NCBI GenBank assembly: GCA_964058845.1
Contig: CAXKVR010000008.1
Coordinates: forward strand, 620,001 to 684,000
Reading direction: 5' to 3'
Source: Carex sylvatica
Lineage: Eukaryota; Streptophyta; Magnoliopsida; Poales; Cyperaceae
DNA: 64,000 nt
The position numbers and the translations under genes were made by a program. Positions 9,691 to 21,639 of this stretch are shown in pieces; the stretch's first letter is position 1; each line of letters opens with the position of its first letter. The notes beneath the pieces are model-generated. The model saw nothing but the letters and a program-made list of their open reading frames with translations, ran no database searches and was not told where the DNA came from.

Positions 9691-11319
9691 CTAATCGATA
9701 AAATTTAGAAAAAACTACAGGGATGGAAAAGTAAATTACTTTCTATAGGGGGTAGAGTAACATTACTAAATGCAGTAATTTCTGCCATTCCTTTGTATTG
9801 GCTTTCTCTATATAAAATGCCTGTTCAAATTAGAAAGCATATTGACAAACTTAGGAGGAGGTTTTTATGGTATGGGGGTAGTTCAGTTAGAAAAAAGATT
9901 TCTTTAGTTTCATGGTCAGTAGTTTGTGCTAGTAAATCGCAGGGGGGTTTGGGTCTTTTGAACTTACATACTATTAATATAGCTCTATTAGCTAAATGGT
10001 GGTATCGATATAATGACCCTGCAGTTGTAGGGATATGGAAGTATATTATTCTATCTAAATATGGGTCGCAAGGATATAGTTATAGGATGTCAGCCTTTTG
10101 GAGGAATGTTCTCAAACTAAAATCATTTGTTGACTTGGGGTTTCAGAAAACAGTAGGAAATGGTAAGGAGGTTTTGTTTTGGACAGATAGATGGATGGGC
10201 GAATATCCTTTAAGTGATTTATATCCCCAGTTGCTTTTAGTTGCAACTAATATTGGTATATCTATAGCTTCAGCCCTAGATTCTGGGAATATTAACTTAG
10301 CTGTTAGGAGACAACTAATAGGGGAACTTAGGGATGAATGGTATAGTTTAGTTTCTCAAATGAGGGTAGTGCACTTGGATATTGATGCGACGGATACTTT
10401 GAGTTGGAGATGGAATACTAATGGTCGATTTACGATAAATTCTTTTTATAGTTGGCTTGGGTTTGGAGGGATTCAAAATATTACTTTTAATACTATTTGG
10501 AAAGCAAAGATTCCATTTAAAATTAAGATTTTCTTGTGGCTTGTTAAGCAGGATAAGATACTGACTAGAGTAAATTTGAGCAAAAGAGGATGGCTATGAG
10601 ATGTAGCTTGTCAGTTTTGTGGGGCACCTGAAACAATGAATTACTTGTTTGTGCAATGTCCCTTTTTTAGAACAATTTGGAATTGGATTGCTGATTATAA
10701 TAATTTCGCGTTTGATATTACAACTATGGAGGAATTGTGGTTTATTGATGCTTTAATTCCTTTTAAAGATAGGTATTTGATCGAATTGGTAAGAGGGGCA
10801 GTTTTGTGAGTCATGTGGTTAACAAGAAATAAACTTTGTTTTCATGGGATACATACTTCTCTTAGATCCATAGGATCTCAAATTATTTCTTTAGCACAAT
10901 TTTGGGTGAGATCCAAAGGAAGAGGTACTCTTCTTACACTATCTTTAATTCTACCTACTAATGTGATGCAATTGCATGTTTTCTTTGATAATTTTCTATT
11001 GCAGGAGGAGAGAGTAGCTGGAACAAATGGTTTAAAGAGTCAGACTGATGATGATAGTTTACTGGTTGTTCATTCGGTCGTTTCTGACATTTAGCTAGAT
11101 GATATGCGTGTTATTTCGTATATGTTGCTGTTTGATGGCTTTGTGTTGCAATCTAGTTCTCTAGTTTCAATTTGTAGTAGGCTATGTGATTTTATTTTAT
11201 GTATCATTTATTTTGTAGTGGGATGTGTGTAGACAGGTACCAGAGGTTTGGTACCACGTCTAATAAAACTCTGTAGGTTTCGTTTCTTAATGAAATCGGT
11301 AGTATGTATCACTTTTATC

Positions 11320-11336
<17 letters not shown>
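9691..11336 (+). mobile_element. 5'-truncated LINE retrotransposon, 3' end of ORF2 with poly-A tail
   Basis: The frame starts inside the reverse-transcriptase thumb region (KKLQGWKSKLLSIGGRVTLL, then ISAIPLYWLSLYKMP). It continues through the GGLGLLNL and WTDRWMG blocks to the zinc-knuckle zf-RVT segment, whose CQFCGAPET and VQC cysteines lie near 10610-10655. These are standard features of the C-terminal half of plant L1-type ORF2. Stops at about 10597 and 10807 break the frame. A short frame after 10813 continues the protein. About 220 bases of 3' UTR follow, ending in a run of 17 A at 11320-11336. The endonuclease and the reverse-transcriptase catalytic core are missing, so the copy is dead. 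The upstream junction with psaB is discussed as a finding. Confidence 0.88.
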
Positions 11337-11352
<16 letters not shown>

Positions 11353-11842
11353 TATAGATAAAATAGTTGGAGAGATTAAAAAGATTTAAGAGTCCAAAAA
11401 CCTAGCAATCAGCTAACAAAAAAAGTTTGAGATGTAGGGGACAACAATTTTATTGCTTTAGTGGGTGTGGTGGCCCTACATAAACCGGTGAAAAGGGCCA
11501 TTTGCAGGAATTGGAATCCCAAAAGGGAATATAAGCAAAAGAAGGCAGGTCTAAAATGGATCGCTTGACCTTTATCAGTCCAATTTATTTCCAGAGCCTC
11601 TTTATTAAATTGCCTTTTTGAACTGCCGATGTCACTTCTTTGGGCTTGGCCCCTCTAAATTTGCAAATTGAATGCCCCAACAAAATTTGGATGTGTTTTT
11701 TTTTTTTTTTTTTTTTTTTTTTTTCTTTTGGCATGAGTTGTGAATTTGTGATCAAAGTTCTTTATCTTATTTATAGTGTGTGCATTGAAATTTGAATTGA
11801 CGACCTCCACAAAATTAAGATTACTTAGAGATATCAAGATAG
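11337..11842. other. Gene-free interval with poly-T tract
   Basis: A TA run follows the LINE tail. A T-tract at 11697-11724 may be the minus-strand tail of a small retrocopy, but I cannot identify a body for it. No gene is recognisable. Confidence 0.45.
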
Positions 11843-12300
11843 GGGTGTAGACGGTTGGATACGGATCGGATAGTGGTCTTACTGTGTCCGTATCCATTAT
11901 AATTTTTCGGATACGGATACGGATACGGATACAGATACAAATACGAATACGGATTGGATATTAAATATTACGGATACGGATCGGATATCAGACAGATACG
12001 GATATTTTTGCATAATTGACTTGTTGGTTACAAAACATCTATTATATTATTAAAATGTTAGTCACTAATTATGTCATAGTATTATATAGTCATCAAAAAA
12101 TATATCTATATGCAATTTAATAAATTATTAGTACAATATGTAATTTAATAAATTAATTTAAGAACATATAATACATTTGTTGTGGTTTAAAAGTGTAAAT
12201 GGTCGGATATAAATAGTTAAAATTTTTATCGTATTCTTATCTATTATAATATTTCGGATACGGATTCGGATATGTCTCGGATGGACATAAACCGATGAAT
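11843..12300. repeat. Element with GGATAC hexamer array
   Basis: It starts TAGGGGTGTAGACGG, and then GGATAC and near variants occur many times (11858-11935, 11950-12005, again 12255-12285). A central AT-rich part lies at about 12010-12250. GGATACGG motifs near both ends, with ATAATATTTCGGATACGG on the right and CCGTATCC near the left, suggest a non-autonomous DNA element with subterminal repeats. The first 14 bases resemble the end of the GCTCG element at 53265-53806. I could not define the right end or a target duplication. Confidence 0.5.
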
Positions 12301-13560
12301 TTTCTCAAAAATAGAGTACAAACACTTGATTCATTAAAGCCTAAAAAGTATATTGCGGAGTGTTATTTGTATATCGTAACTCATTTGTATTAATGGTAGT
12401 AAATGATTGCCCCTTGTCATTTATCAAGTATACAAGTCTTGTGCATATTCTAGAAATTATTTTAGTGGCCTATTAATTTTTTTTTCTCTCAATTAAATAT
12501 ATGGATAGAAATCATTATATTTACTGTCAAGCATGCATATATGAATCATGTGTCTCCTTTACAATTAAAGCTGTGATTTTTAAATTTAATATGTATAAAA
12601 TTAGCCTGCAAATTTGAATAAAAAATTTACAAAATTAGAAAGTAAATAAACTAAAAAAATTAATAAATTTCAATTTAAATTGGATTTCATTGGTCTTCTC
12701 TGTATATATTTCTTATATCATAAATAAGAAGAAATTGTAAAACTAAATGAGCAATGAAATATAATTTTAGTCGGCCCTCCTAATAATAGAATTCTAACTA
12801 ATTAGAACTGGAATTTGAGAGCAGGAATATTGTAAATTGTAATTCATATGAATCTCCGGATGTACGAGCAGCCAAGCACTTAGTATATATAGTAAAATAA
12901 AAGCCAGAGATTAATTTATTCAAAAGCAAATGCAAAGATTATATTCTTTTGGTGGGGGGGGGCAAATGCGTGGCGTCACGGTTTCTCAAAAGCAGCTAAT
13001 AATCTAATAATAATCATTTCAGGCGAATAGAGTTCTTGCTTTGTTTTTGAAGCAAGGCATGCGAGCTTCTCTGGAAATGGGAATAAAGGCAAGGTAAGGT
13101 AGGAATAGGATGGAATCAAAGTATTGACCCAAAAGATAACCAGATTTATTGTTTTATATTTTTGTCCCCTGGAAGTGGGAAGTGGCCACTGGCTCCCACT
13201 GTACACTCTTGTCTTTTTCTATAAAAAGGACTGGTGATTTTTGTAGGATTAGTCCGTGTAGTATGCTGTGTATGAATACATAATTGAAGCAATCATATAT
13301 ATATAATACATCGTAATAACTAAGTTTTGTAAACATTATTATCTTTTAGAGGATCTTTTGAATTGTTTATGAATTTTACGAATTTTATGTACAACGCACT
13401 ATTTGCATTATAAAGCAATGAATTATTTTCAAATTATATTTATATTATATCAAATGACAAACTTAAAATCTTGTGGAATTATTTTGAATGAGTTTTCACC
13501 AAAGTAATATATATATGACAAGAATTCTCATTTAAATTTGAGTATTATCCTACCCTAGCT
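12301..13560. other. Gene-free interval
   Basis: This is AT-rich DNA with a short poly-G tract at 12953-12962. No open frame here has recognisable protein features. Confidence 0.45.
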
Positions 13561-13778
13561 ATGATGCCAAGGGAGTATCAGATCAGATACAGAACTTGTC
13601 AGAGGAAAATCAAGACCTACAAATAGCAGAGGAAATCTTAGTGGCAATGGTTAAGGTGGTTAAGGAGGATTTCACCCACAAGTATTTTGGTTCTGGCAGC
13701 CTTCTAAGTAATATCAATATGTATGGCGCCGCTTTGAATGAGGATGGCTCTGTGGAATGTGGATTAGGATCTCCTTAA
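13554..13778 (+). CDS. Unrecognised open frame or exon fragment
   Basis: This frame has a less AT-biased composition than its surroundings and a protein-like residue mix: acidic N-terminal half around QNLSEENQDLQIAEEIL, then HKYFGSGSLLSN and a C-terminal ECGLGSP. The open frame extends upstream of the first ATG (13596). It could be the last exon of a gene or a relic of one. I do not recognise the protein and see no neighbouring exons with convincing splice sites. It may be chance. Confidence 0.2.
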   Translation, partial: PSYDAKGVSDQIQNLSEENQDLQIAEEILVAMVKVVKEDFTHKYFGSGSLLSNINMYGAALNEDGSVECGLGSP

Positions 13779-16139
13779 ATACCTGTTTTATGTACCAGAA
13801 CTTGGTCTTAAGTCTTAACTGATTTCTATAAAAATGGAAGATTAAATCATTATTTTTAAAAATAAAAACAAAATTGGATGAGTACAACAATTTGTGGGTA
13901 CATGTGCTTATTTTCTACGGTAATTAAGAAAAAGAGTATTTTTGTTTGAGATAGCTTTTCTCTTTATTTTCTTTATCTAACTATACATTAAGTATTTTTT
14001 TCCTCTCTTCAGAAATCTAGCTACTAACAATTTTTTCAGTCACAAACATAAATATTATTTATATTCAATTTCTTAAAATTAGTTTACAGTGTCAAGTTGT
14101 CAACTGATGTTGCCATACAATTGGTTTGAATTAAAGAAACAGAATGGATTTGCTCAATTCATCTCCAATTTGATTTTTTTTTTTTTTTTTCTCCGTTTTC
14201 TCCGACACGGTCAGTCTTAATAATTAGGCATATAAATTCAAATCATCTGAATTTAATTAATTAGGACTAGTCCTACTGGACCAAAAACTTATCATTATAA
14301 TTTGTTAGACTCAAAGCAGCTTTTCACTAAACACCATATGTATCGTAAATAAAGAAAATCAAGTTTAATATATCAGTTAATTTTGGTGGTTATTCAATGT
14401 CCTATGGCAAACTCTACCATGAGTAGTGTTTTAAATATGATTTTTTCATACCTGCAGAAGGTCCTGCATACCGCATATACAGTATACTTGTTGCATATAG
14501 ATTTTAATGCGGAAGTACATATGCAGTTTTACTATGAGTTGTTAAAAGAATATACATAAAATAAAATTAATTTATAACACAATGGTGTTCTAGCTTAGTT
14601 GTTTGTACTTTATCACACGTCCATAGGTTTTGGATTTCAAGCCCCCAAAGCAATTATTTTTTGGGCCTTTTTCGGATTTCATTGCAACTGCAAGGACCGC
14701 ATAAGAAGAATTGCATTAAATTTTGGATGTGACCACATTAAAAACACTGATCATGAGATAGCACCAGGAAAGATCCATTCTACATCTGAATCAAATTAGA
14801 AAAATTTGACCGGAATAATTTTGTATTACAATAAGATTGAGTCATAATCATATTTCCAAGAGCGTAAAACTACTGGCTAGCTAATTGGTTATTAAGTAAA
14901 GGAATCAAATTATAATAGCTATAGTGGAAGGGTACACTTATGTACAGAACAAATTAATAAGATATATATTGTTGGCATGAAGATAAGATCTGTTGGTGAT
15001 TATGCTTCTTTAAGATTGCAAGTGTTGAGAGGGGTTTTGTGAGTACTTTGCTTCCTGTTTTGTATGTTATCTGCTTATATATGTAAGGGCTTCTCAGACT
15101 TCAAAGTTGGAACTGGAGGAAGAGTATATATTTAGTTTTTTTTTTTTTTGGGGTAAAATTCATAGTACTTACTGTCTGTACTAAATATTGTAGGTTGTTT
15201 TTTTTTAAGTAATGAAAACTGATTTTCTTTCTCGAAATAACAATTCTCAAAAAATAAAAATAAAAAAATAAGAGAAGGAAAAATATAGATAGCAACCAAC
15301 CAAATTGTGCACCATAGATATCTTCTTAATAGAGGTGTAAATAGAATAATCTTTTATAAAAATGTAATTGGCATCATCAATTTAAATGAATTCTGATATC
15401 ATGTAAAACGAAAGACAAAATAACTTGCACATTTTCCTTAAAATTAAAAATAAGCTTCTACATTTGGCTCAGTTTAAATTATCATCTACAATTGCTAGAA
15501 AGAACACGCCTAATAATTTGTTAAGAATAATCTTCACTTTCTCTTGCTTACTGAATAAGTAAATATTCTTCAAATATTCTATCTTTGTTCTTCTATCTTT
15601 TTATATATGTAACACAGTCTTGAATTAGTAATTTGCCTTTTGGGATTTCAACATCAAAAAATGATGTTCATAAAACAATGTACATTAAATTGCTGAACTA
15701 TACACTATCATAATACGCATTATATTAGTTCTCAAGAGGGAATAAGATGCTTTGTTTAAAAATTAAATCCAATCACATCAATCAACTGTGTACCTTCAAG
15801 GACAATATACTCATCCAGTTAGAATATTTGATTCTCTTAACATCCTTCCAACAATAACTTATTAGAGATATCTAGTAGACTGTATATTACTTGCATAACA
15901 TTCTTACCTATGTGTATAGTGCTAAGTTGCTGGAAATATCTCGTTTAAGAACTGCCAAGAAAATGGGTCGGGTCAGCTTGGGGTTTAGTCAACTTCGCAT
16001 CCGGGTTCACTCAGGCCATGTATAGATTTTAGGTTAGTTCTGATCTCAAGTTGGACAAGTGTTGAAATCCTTCAATTCCATGTATGGTCCTAAAATTAAA
16101 CAAAAAAATTCAAAGCTAAATTCAAATATATTTATGGTT
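13779..16139. other. Gene-free interval
   Basis: AT-rich DNA with several T- and A-tracts (for example 14167-14190, 15137-15149). I see no gene, tRNA-like fold or clear repeat family. Confidence 0.45.
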
Positions 16140-16511
16140 GAGGAGGGTTAAAAACTTAAAATGCACCCTTCCTTTTGTGCTCATAACGTGCACCCTCTCA
16201 TTATATTTTCATTTTCAAAATTCAAATAGTCGATTCGAACATTCCAATGTGTTCTTCATATTAAAATGTACTTGGAGACCAAATTTTACTATTTTTTCAG
16301 AATTTTTAAAAATCATCACTTTGCTGAATTTTTTATTTTTTAGTTTAATCAAAAATTATGAAAAAAAAAATATAAAATTTGGTCTCCAAGCACATTTTAA
16401 TATGAAAAATACGTTGAAAGGTTCGAATCAATTATTTGAACTTTGAAAATGAAGATATAATAAGAGGGTGTACGTTAGAGCACAAAAAAAAAGTGCATTT
16501 TAACCCTCCTC
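16140..16511. mobile_element. Foldback element FB-7 with 9-bp flanking match
   Basis: The ends are GAGGAGGGTTAAAA and its reverse complement. The subterminal block is GTGCACC-like and the inner core is shared with the 5-7 kb and 18-21 kb foldbacks (CGATTCGAACATTCCAATG, TTGGAGACCAAATTTTA). Unlike most copies it is not embedded in a microsatellite. The 9-mer TTTATGGTT directly precedes it (16131-16139) and recurs at 16517-16525, five bases beyond the right end. That is consistent with a 9-bp target duplication plus a few added or misassigned bases. Confidence 0.72.
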
Positions 16512-18011
16512 TTTATTTTATGGTTTATTGTACTAAATAATAGTCGTGCACATTTTGGATTAGGTCCTGAAATTTCAGGTGAGCCAAATTTTAATGCTGT
16601 ATAAAATATCCTTGAGTGATTGGAAAAAAAAAAACTCTCCAATCAAAGCAAAAATGTAACTTTTGCGATTCTTTGGCTCACTTCCCGACACATCATCTTA
16701 TTTAAAGCTATTGAGTCCCATAGGAAGTAGTTAATCTGCTATGATCATAGAGCCTGCTAATATTGTCTGATACTGCCGGTTTGTGGTAGCATCCAACTAC
16801 AGTCGACATGGACGGAGAGCGAGACAAGATTTAGTGACACAAGCATCTACACTGGTCACTGAAGCAGTGCGAAAAATTTCAGCAAATCACATAATAAGCA
16901 AACATGAACCCTCCCCCCCCCCACCGAATTCGTATCCTCTCCGGTATTACAGAGGATCACCTTCACTTTACGGTTTGAGATTAAATTTCAACCGGTTTGA
17001 TATTCGGGTCACAATAAGAGACAGTATTTTTGAGCTTTGAGATTTGTGCCAAGTTAAAAAGAACGATTCAGATCTAATAATTGTAAAAGATTCCCTTATC
17101 AGGTATTGGAGAGGATGTGAATTCCCCACTACCAACATAATAGCTTGGTACTGGTACCAGTCAGCTTTTATTTGTTTTATTACAAAGCAAAATGAACTAC
17201 AGTTTTATCCAAAACTTAAATGGTATTTCTAATTATTAATCAGATAAAGAATTATGATTGCCGTATTGTTTGCAAAGAACTACACTTGAGTTACGATGTA
17301 CTCAGGAGCGAAGTCAGACTTTTCAGATTATGGGAATTAGAGGAGAATGGTCAAATATATACAACATTTATGCTATAAATAGAGGTCAAACATACACTGC
17401 TCATAGCATTTTACTTTTAATTGTATAAAGAATAGGGTATAAATACAAATTTTTTGAAAATAAATGAGGATCAATTGACTCCGTTTGAGAGTGACTCTGC
17501 CTCTGGCTGTACTAGTACAGCGCACAAACGATTACGTGTGTTGTGCCAACCCAATCTGCATTGTGCAACTTGTGTACTGTGATATGAAATACTAACTTGC
17601 TAGTGCTGAAAATATGAAAATTGAACCTCACATTCATCAAGCCAAATTCATGATTATCTAAAGGGCTTATTGCACATCAGCAATTAAATAGAGAGCTGAG
17701 AACACAAATAAAAGCATAGACAAAATTATAACAGTTATAAAAAAAACAGGTAGCTCATTGTACTAATGCCTGAGCACATACCTCCAAAGATTGATTAAAT
17801 ACTCTGCATAGGCGTAAATCATTCCAAAAAGTGTGATTACAATTATTAAGCATCAATAGTAATTAATAACATATCTATGAGATCACATTTGGTGAATAAG
17901 AAATATGAAGATTATGAGTTTGAAATCTGGATGGTGAAATTCTTTGTTATAATAACAAAGTCATTAAATAGTTAGGTGGCTTGACCTCCATATATATATA
18001 TATAAATATAT
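16512..18011. other. Gene-free interval
   Basis: It contains a C-tract at 16911-16922 and is otherwise unremarkable. The two short open frames at 16783-17232 lack recognisable domains. Confidence 0.45.
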
Positions 18012-18417
18012 GAGTAATGCTACACTACTTCGCGAATTAAACGGTTTGCTTTAATTCGCACTCATATATCTAGTTTCGAAGTCCAAATAGTCAATCCAAA
18101 TCGTTAGATGTTTAATATATATTAAAATGTGCTTGGAGACCAAATTTTATATTTTAAAAAAAAATTTACTATTTATTAAGATGGTTTGAAAATTGTTGTT
18201 TTTATTAAAATTTTGTACCATTAAAAAACAACTATTTTCAAACCATCTTAATAAATAGTAAAAAAATTTCAAAAAAATATAAAATTTAGTCTTCAAGCAC
18301 ATTTTAATATAGATTAAACATCTAATGGTTTGGATCGGCTATTTGGACTTCGAAACTAGAGATATGAGTGCGAATTAAAACAGCCTACTTAATTCGCAAA
18401 GTAGCGTAGCCTTACTC
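18012..18417. mobile_element. Foldback element FB-8
   Basis: The ends are GAGTAATGCTACACTACTTC and the complement of GAGTAAGGCTACGCTACTTT. The next block is rich in AATTCGC, and the shared core follows (CGAAGTCCAAATAG, TTGGAGACCAAATTTTATA, TTTACTATTTATTAAGATGG). Arms pair almost fully around a short centre at about 18195-18235. Confidence 0.78.
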
Positions 18418-18425
18418 TATATATA

Positions 18426-18459
<34 letters not shown>

Positions 18460-18535
18460 CATATGCATGCACGCATGCGTATGTCATGCACGCATGCGTA
18501 CGCACGTATGCATACATATACATGTACATATATGT

Positions 18536-18567
<32 letters not shown>

Positions 18568-18655
18568 TACATATGCATATATTATATATACATATGCATA
18601 TACATGTATGTATGCATATACATGTATACATATAGATATATATATATATACATAC

Positions 18656-18694
<39 letters not shown>
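18418..18694. repeat. Compound microsatellite
   Basis: GT, TA, ATGC/GCAT, CATA and GA tracts follow one another. The alternating purine-pyrimidine composition could adopt Z-DNA or cruciform structures. Open frames on both strands here are artefacts of the dinucleotide repeats. Confidence 0.85.
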
Positions 18695-18697
<3 letters not shown>

Positions 18698-19087
18698 TAA
18701 GGCTAGGGTGCTATGGGTTGCGTAGAGGACTACGGTGCTACGGCTCAATATTCGAGTTTTAAAAATCTTAACGGTCATCTTGTTCTCCATATTAATATGT
18801 GTTTGGAGACCAAATTTTATATTTTTTGAAAAAAAATTATTATTTTTTTAGATAGTTAGAAAATCAAATATCTGAATGGTGTAGAATTTTTTAAATCAAG
18901 TGATTTTCTACCTATCTAAAAAAATAGTAAAAAATTTTCAAAAAATGTAAAATTTGGTCTCCAAACACATATTAGTATGGAGAACAAGATGAACGGTTTG
19001 AATCGACCGTTAGGATTTTAAAAAGTTGAATATTGAGCCGTACGTAGCACCGTAGCTCTCTATGCAACCCATAGCACCCTAGCCTTA

Positions 19088-19090
<3 letters not shown>
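18695..19090. mobile_element. Foldback element FB-9
   Basis: The ends are GAGTAAGGCTAGGGTGCTAT and the exact complement on the right. The subterminal block carries CTACGGTGCTACGGCTCAAT, mirrored at the right with a 4-base insertion. The core includes TCCATATTAATATGTGTT and GGAGACCAAATTTTATA. This end type recurs in FB-11, in FB-12 and, in part, in the solitary element at 49929. Confidence 0.82.
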
Positions 19091-19143
<53 letters not shown>

Positions 19144-19153
19144 CCTAGCCTTA

Positions 19154-19206
<53 letters not shown>
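19081..19206. repeat. 63-bp tandem duplication of element end plus microsatellite
   Basis: The right end of FB-9 (CACCCTAGCCTTACTC) with its CT and TA tracts is followed by a second copy of the same string. The copies differ only in tract length. This is slippage or unequal exchange that duplicated an element terminus. Confidence 0.8.
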
Positions 19207-19208
<2 letters not shown>

Positions 19209-19603
19209 TGAGGGTTCCAATACCTCATATTTTTCATAACTCATATTTTATATCTTCGTTTTCAAAGTCCAAACTGTTGATCCGAACTGCTCAACATGAT
19301 ATTTATACTAAAATATACCTAGGAATGAAATTTTATAATTTTTGGAATTTTTTTACTATTTTTCAAGATAGGTACAAAACCATTGTTTTTGCACCGTTCA
19401 AAAAACAATGATTTTCCACTCATCTTAAAAAATAGTAAATTTTTTTCAAAAATTATAAAATTTCATCCCCAACTATATTTTAGTATGGATATCTTGTTGA
19501 ACGGTTCGGATCGACAATTTAGACTTTGAATATGAAGGAAATGAAGATATAAAATATGAGGTATGATGAGGTATGAAAAAAATGAGGCATTGGAACCCTC
19601 CTC
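19207..19603. mobile_element. Foldback element FB-10
   Basis: The ends are GATGAGGGTTCCAATACCTC and the complement of GAGGAGGGTTCCAATGCCTC. The core is a more diverged version (AAGTCCAAACTGTTGATCC, GAAATTTTATAATTTTT, TTTACTATTTTTCAAGAT), with a small central inverted pair around AAAACAATG. TA tracts flank it. Confidence 0.75.
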
Positions 19604-19628
19604 ATATATATATAGAGAGAGAGAGAGA

Positions 19629-20032
19629 GAGTAAGGCTAGTGTGCTATGGGTTGCATAGAGGACTACGGTGCTACGGCTCAATATTTAAGTTTTTAAAAT
19701 CCTAACGGTCGATCCGAACCGTTCATCTTGTTCTCCATATTAATATGTGTTTGGAGACCAAATTTTACATTTTTTGGAAAAAATTTACTAATTTTTTAGA
19801 TAGTTAGAAAATCAAATATCTAAATGGTGCAGAATTTTTTAGATCAAGTGATTTTCTATCTATCTAAAAAAATAGTAAAAAATTTTCAAAAAATATAAAA
19901 TTTGGTCTCCAAACACATTAATATGGAGAACAAGATGAACGGTTCAGATCGACCGTTAGAATTTTGAAAAGTCAAATATTGAGCCGTAGCACCGTAGCTC
20001 TCTATGCAACCCATAGCACCTTAGTCTTACTC
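19629..20032. mobile_element. Foldback element FB-11
   Basis: It is a close relative of FB-9, with the same ends (GAGTAAGGCTAGTGTGCTAT and the complement of GAGTAAGACTAAGGTGCTAT), the same GTGCTACGGCTCAATATT block and the same core. Two members of one end type lying 540 bp apart suggests local amplification. Confidence 0.8.
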
Positions 20033-20040
20033 TATATATA

Positions 20041-20433
20041 CGGTGTTATGGGTTACATAGAGAGCTACGGTGCTACGGCTCAATATTTGACTTTTCAAAA
20101 TTCTAATGGTCGATCTGAACTGTTCATCTTGTTCTCCATATTAATATGTGTTTGGAGACCAAATTTTACATTTTTTGGAAATATTTTACTATTTTTTTTA
20201 GATAGGTAGAAAATTACTTTATCTAAAAATTTTTGCACCATTCATATATTTAATTTTCTAACTATCTAAAAATATAGTAAATAAATTTCAAAAAATATAA
20301 AATTTGGTCTCCAAACACATATTAATATGGAGAACAAGATGAACGGTTTGGATCGACCGTTAGGATTTTAAAAACTTGAATATTGAGCCGTAGCACCGTA
20401 ATCCTCTATGCAACCTATAGCACACTAGCCTTA

Positions 20434-20436
<3 letters not shown>
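20041..20436. mobile_element. Foldback element FB-12, left terminus truncated
   Basis: It has the FB-9/FB-11 type body and right end. On the left it begins at CGGTGTTATGGG and lacks the outer GAGTAAGGCTA. It lies eight bases after FB-11, so one end was probably lost when the two recombined. Confidence 0.72.
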
Positions 20437-20470
<34 letters not shown>

Positions 20471-20844
20471 GGAATGTGCTAGCATGGCTCAATATTTAAC
20501 TTTTCAAAAGCTTAACGGTCGATCCAAACCGTTCATCTTGTTCTACATATTAATATGTGTTTGGAGACTAAAATTTACATTTTTTTTGAATTTTTTTACT
20601 ATTTTTTTAGATTTATTGAAAATCGCTGTTTTCAGCAAATCTAGACCATAAAAAACAGTGATTTTCAATAAATCTAAAAAAATAGTAAAAAAAATTCATA
20701 AAATATAAAATTTGGTCTCCAAACACATATTAATATGGAGAACAAGATGAACGATTCGGATCGACCGTTATGATTTTGAAAAGTCGAATATTGAGCCGTT
20801 GCACAGAGGCCCTCTATGCTACACATAGCATGCTAGCAAGTTCC
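20471..20844. mobile_element. Foldback element FB-13
   Basis: The outer ends are GGAATGTGCTAGCATGGCTC and the complement of GGAACTTGCTAGCATGCTAT. Just inside is the GGCTCAATATT block of FB-9, then the shared core. The centre (AATCGCTGTTTTCAG) is the same as in FB-4. It therefore combines the outer type of one group with the centre of another. Confidence 0.75.
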
Positions 20845-20857
20845 TATATATTTATAG

Positions 20858-21589
20858 AGAGAGAGAGGGGGGGTTGGCTACTCTACTTACATAAGCATAT
20901 GAGGGTATATGCTTATAAGTTACTTTTTATTTTTAAAATTCAAAAAATCGATCTGAACCATTAGATGTGATCTCTCTATTGAACCGTCACTTTGAAAATC
21001 GTTAATCAAACGGTGACTTAACAAAACAGTAAAATCAAAAGCCACCATTGGATCAACGATTTTCAAAGTGGCTTAATAAATAGTAAAAAGATTCAGAAAA
21101 ATGTAAAATTTGGTTTCCAAGCACATTTCAATATAGAGATCACATCTAATGGTTCAAAACGACTTTTTGGATTTTGAAAACGAAAAAATGACTTATAAGC
21201 ATATATCTTCATATGCTTATAAGTTATTTTTGCATTTTCTATGTCCAAATAGTTGATCTGAAGCATTCAACATGTTTTCCATACTAGAATGTGCTCGGAG
21301 ACCAAATTTTATATTTTTTGAAAAAATTTTACTATTTTTTCAGAATTTTTGAAAACAATCATAAAAATATTAAAAAAAGTAATAAAAAAATATGAAAAAC
21401 CCTGTTTTGAAATATTCCGAAAAAATAGTAAAATAATTTAAAAAAATGTAAAATTTGCTCTCCTAACACATATTAATATGGAGAACATGTTAAGCGCTTT
21501 TAAACAATCATTTAGATATTGAAAACGCAGAAATAACTTATAAGTTATAAGCATATATTCTTATATGTTTATGAAAGTTGAGTAGCCAC

Positions 21590-21594
<5 letters not shown>
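20858..21594. mobile_element. Dimeric foldback (FB-14): two cores between one pair of ends
   Basis: The left end (GTTGGCTACTCTACTTACAT) and right end (complement of GTGGCTACTCAACTTTCATA) pair with each other and with FB-3. Between them lie two successive inverted core pairs, 20925-21180 and 21230-21510. They are separated by one ATAAGCATAT-rich palindromic joint at 21190-21225. The first core has lost part of its left arm at about 20982. It looks like two FB-3-type units fused with loss of the inner termini. Confidence 0.7.

Positions 21595-21639
<45 letters not shown>

Noticed and set aside
18389..18790. Open frames on both strands rich in Tyr-Ile, Cys-Val and Arg-Glu
   Set aside because: They are translations of TA, GT and GA microsatellites and have no coding features.
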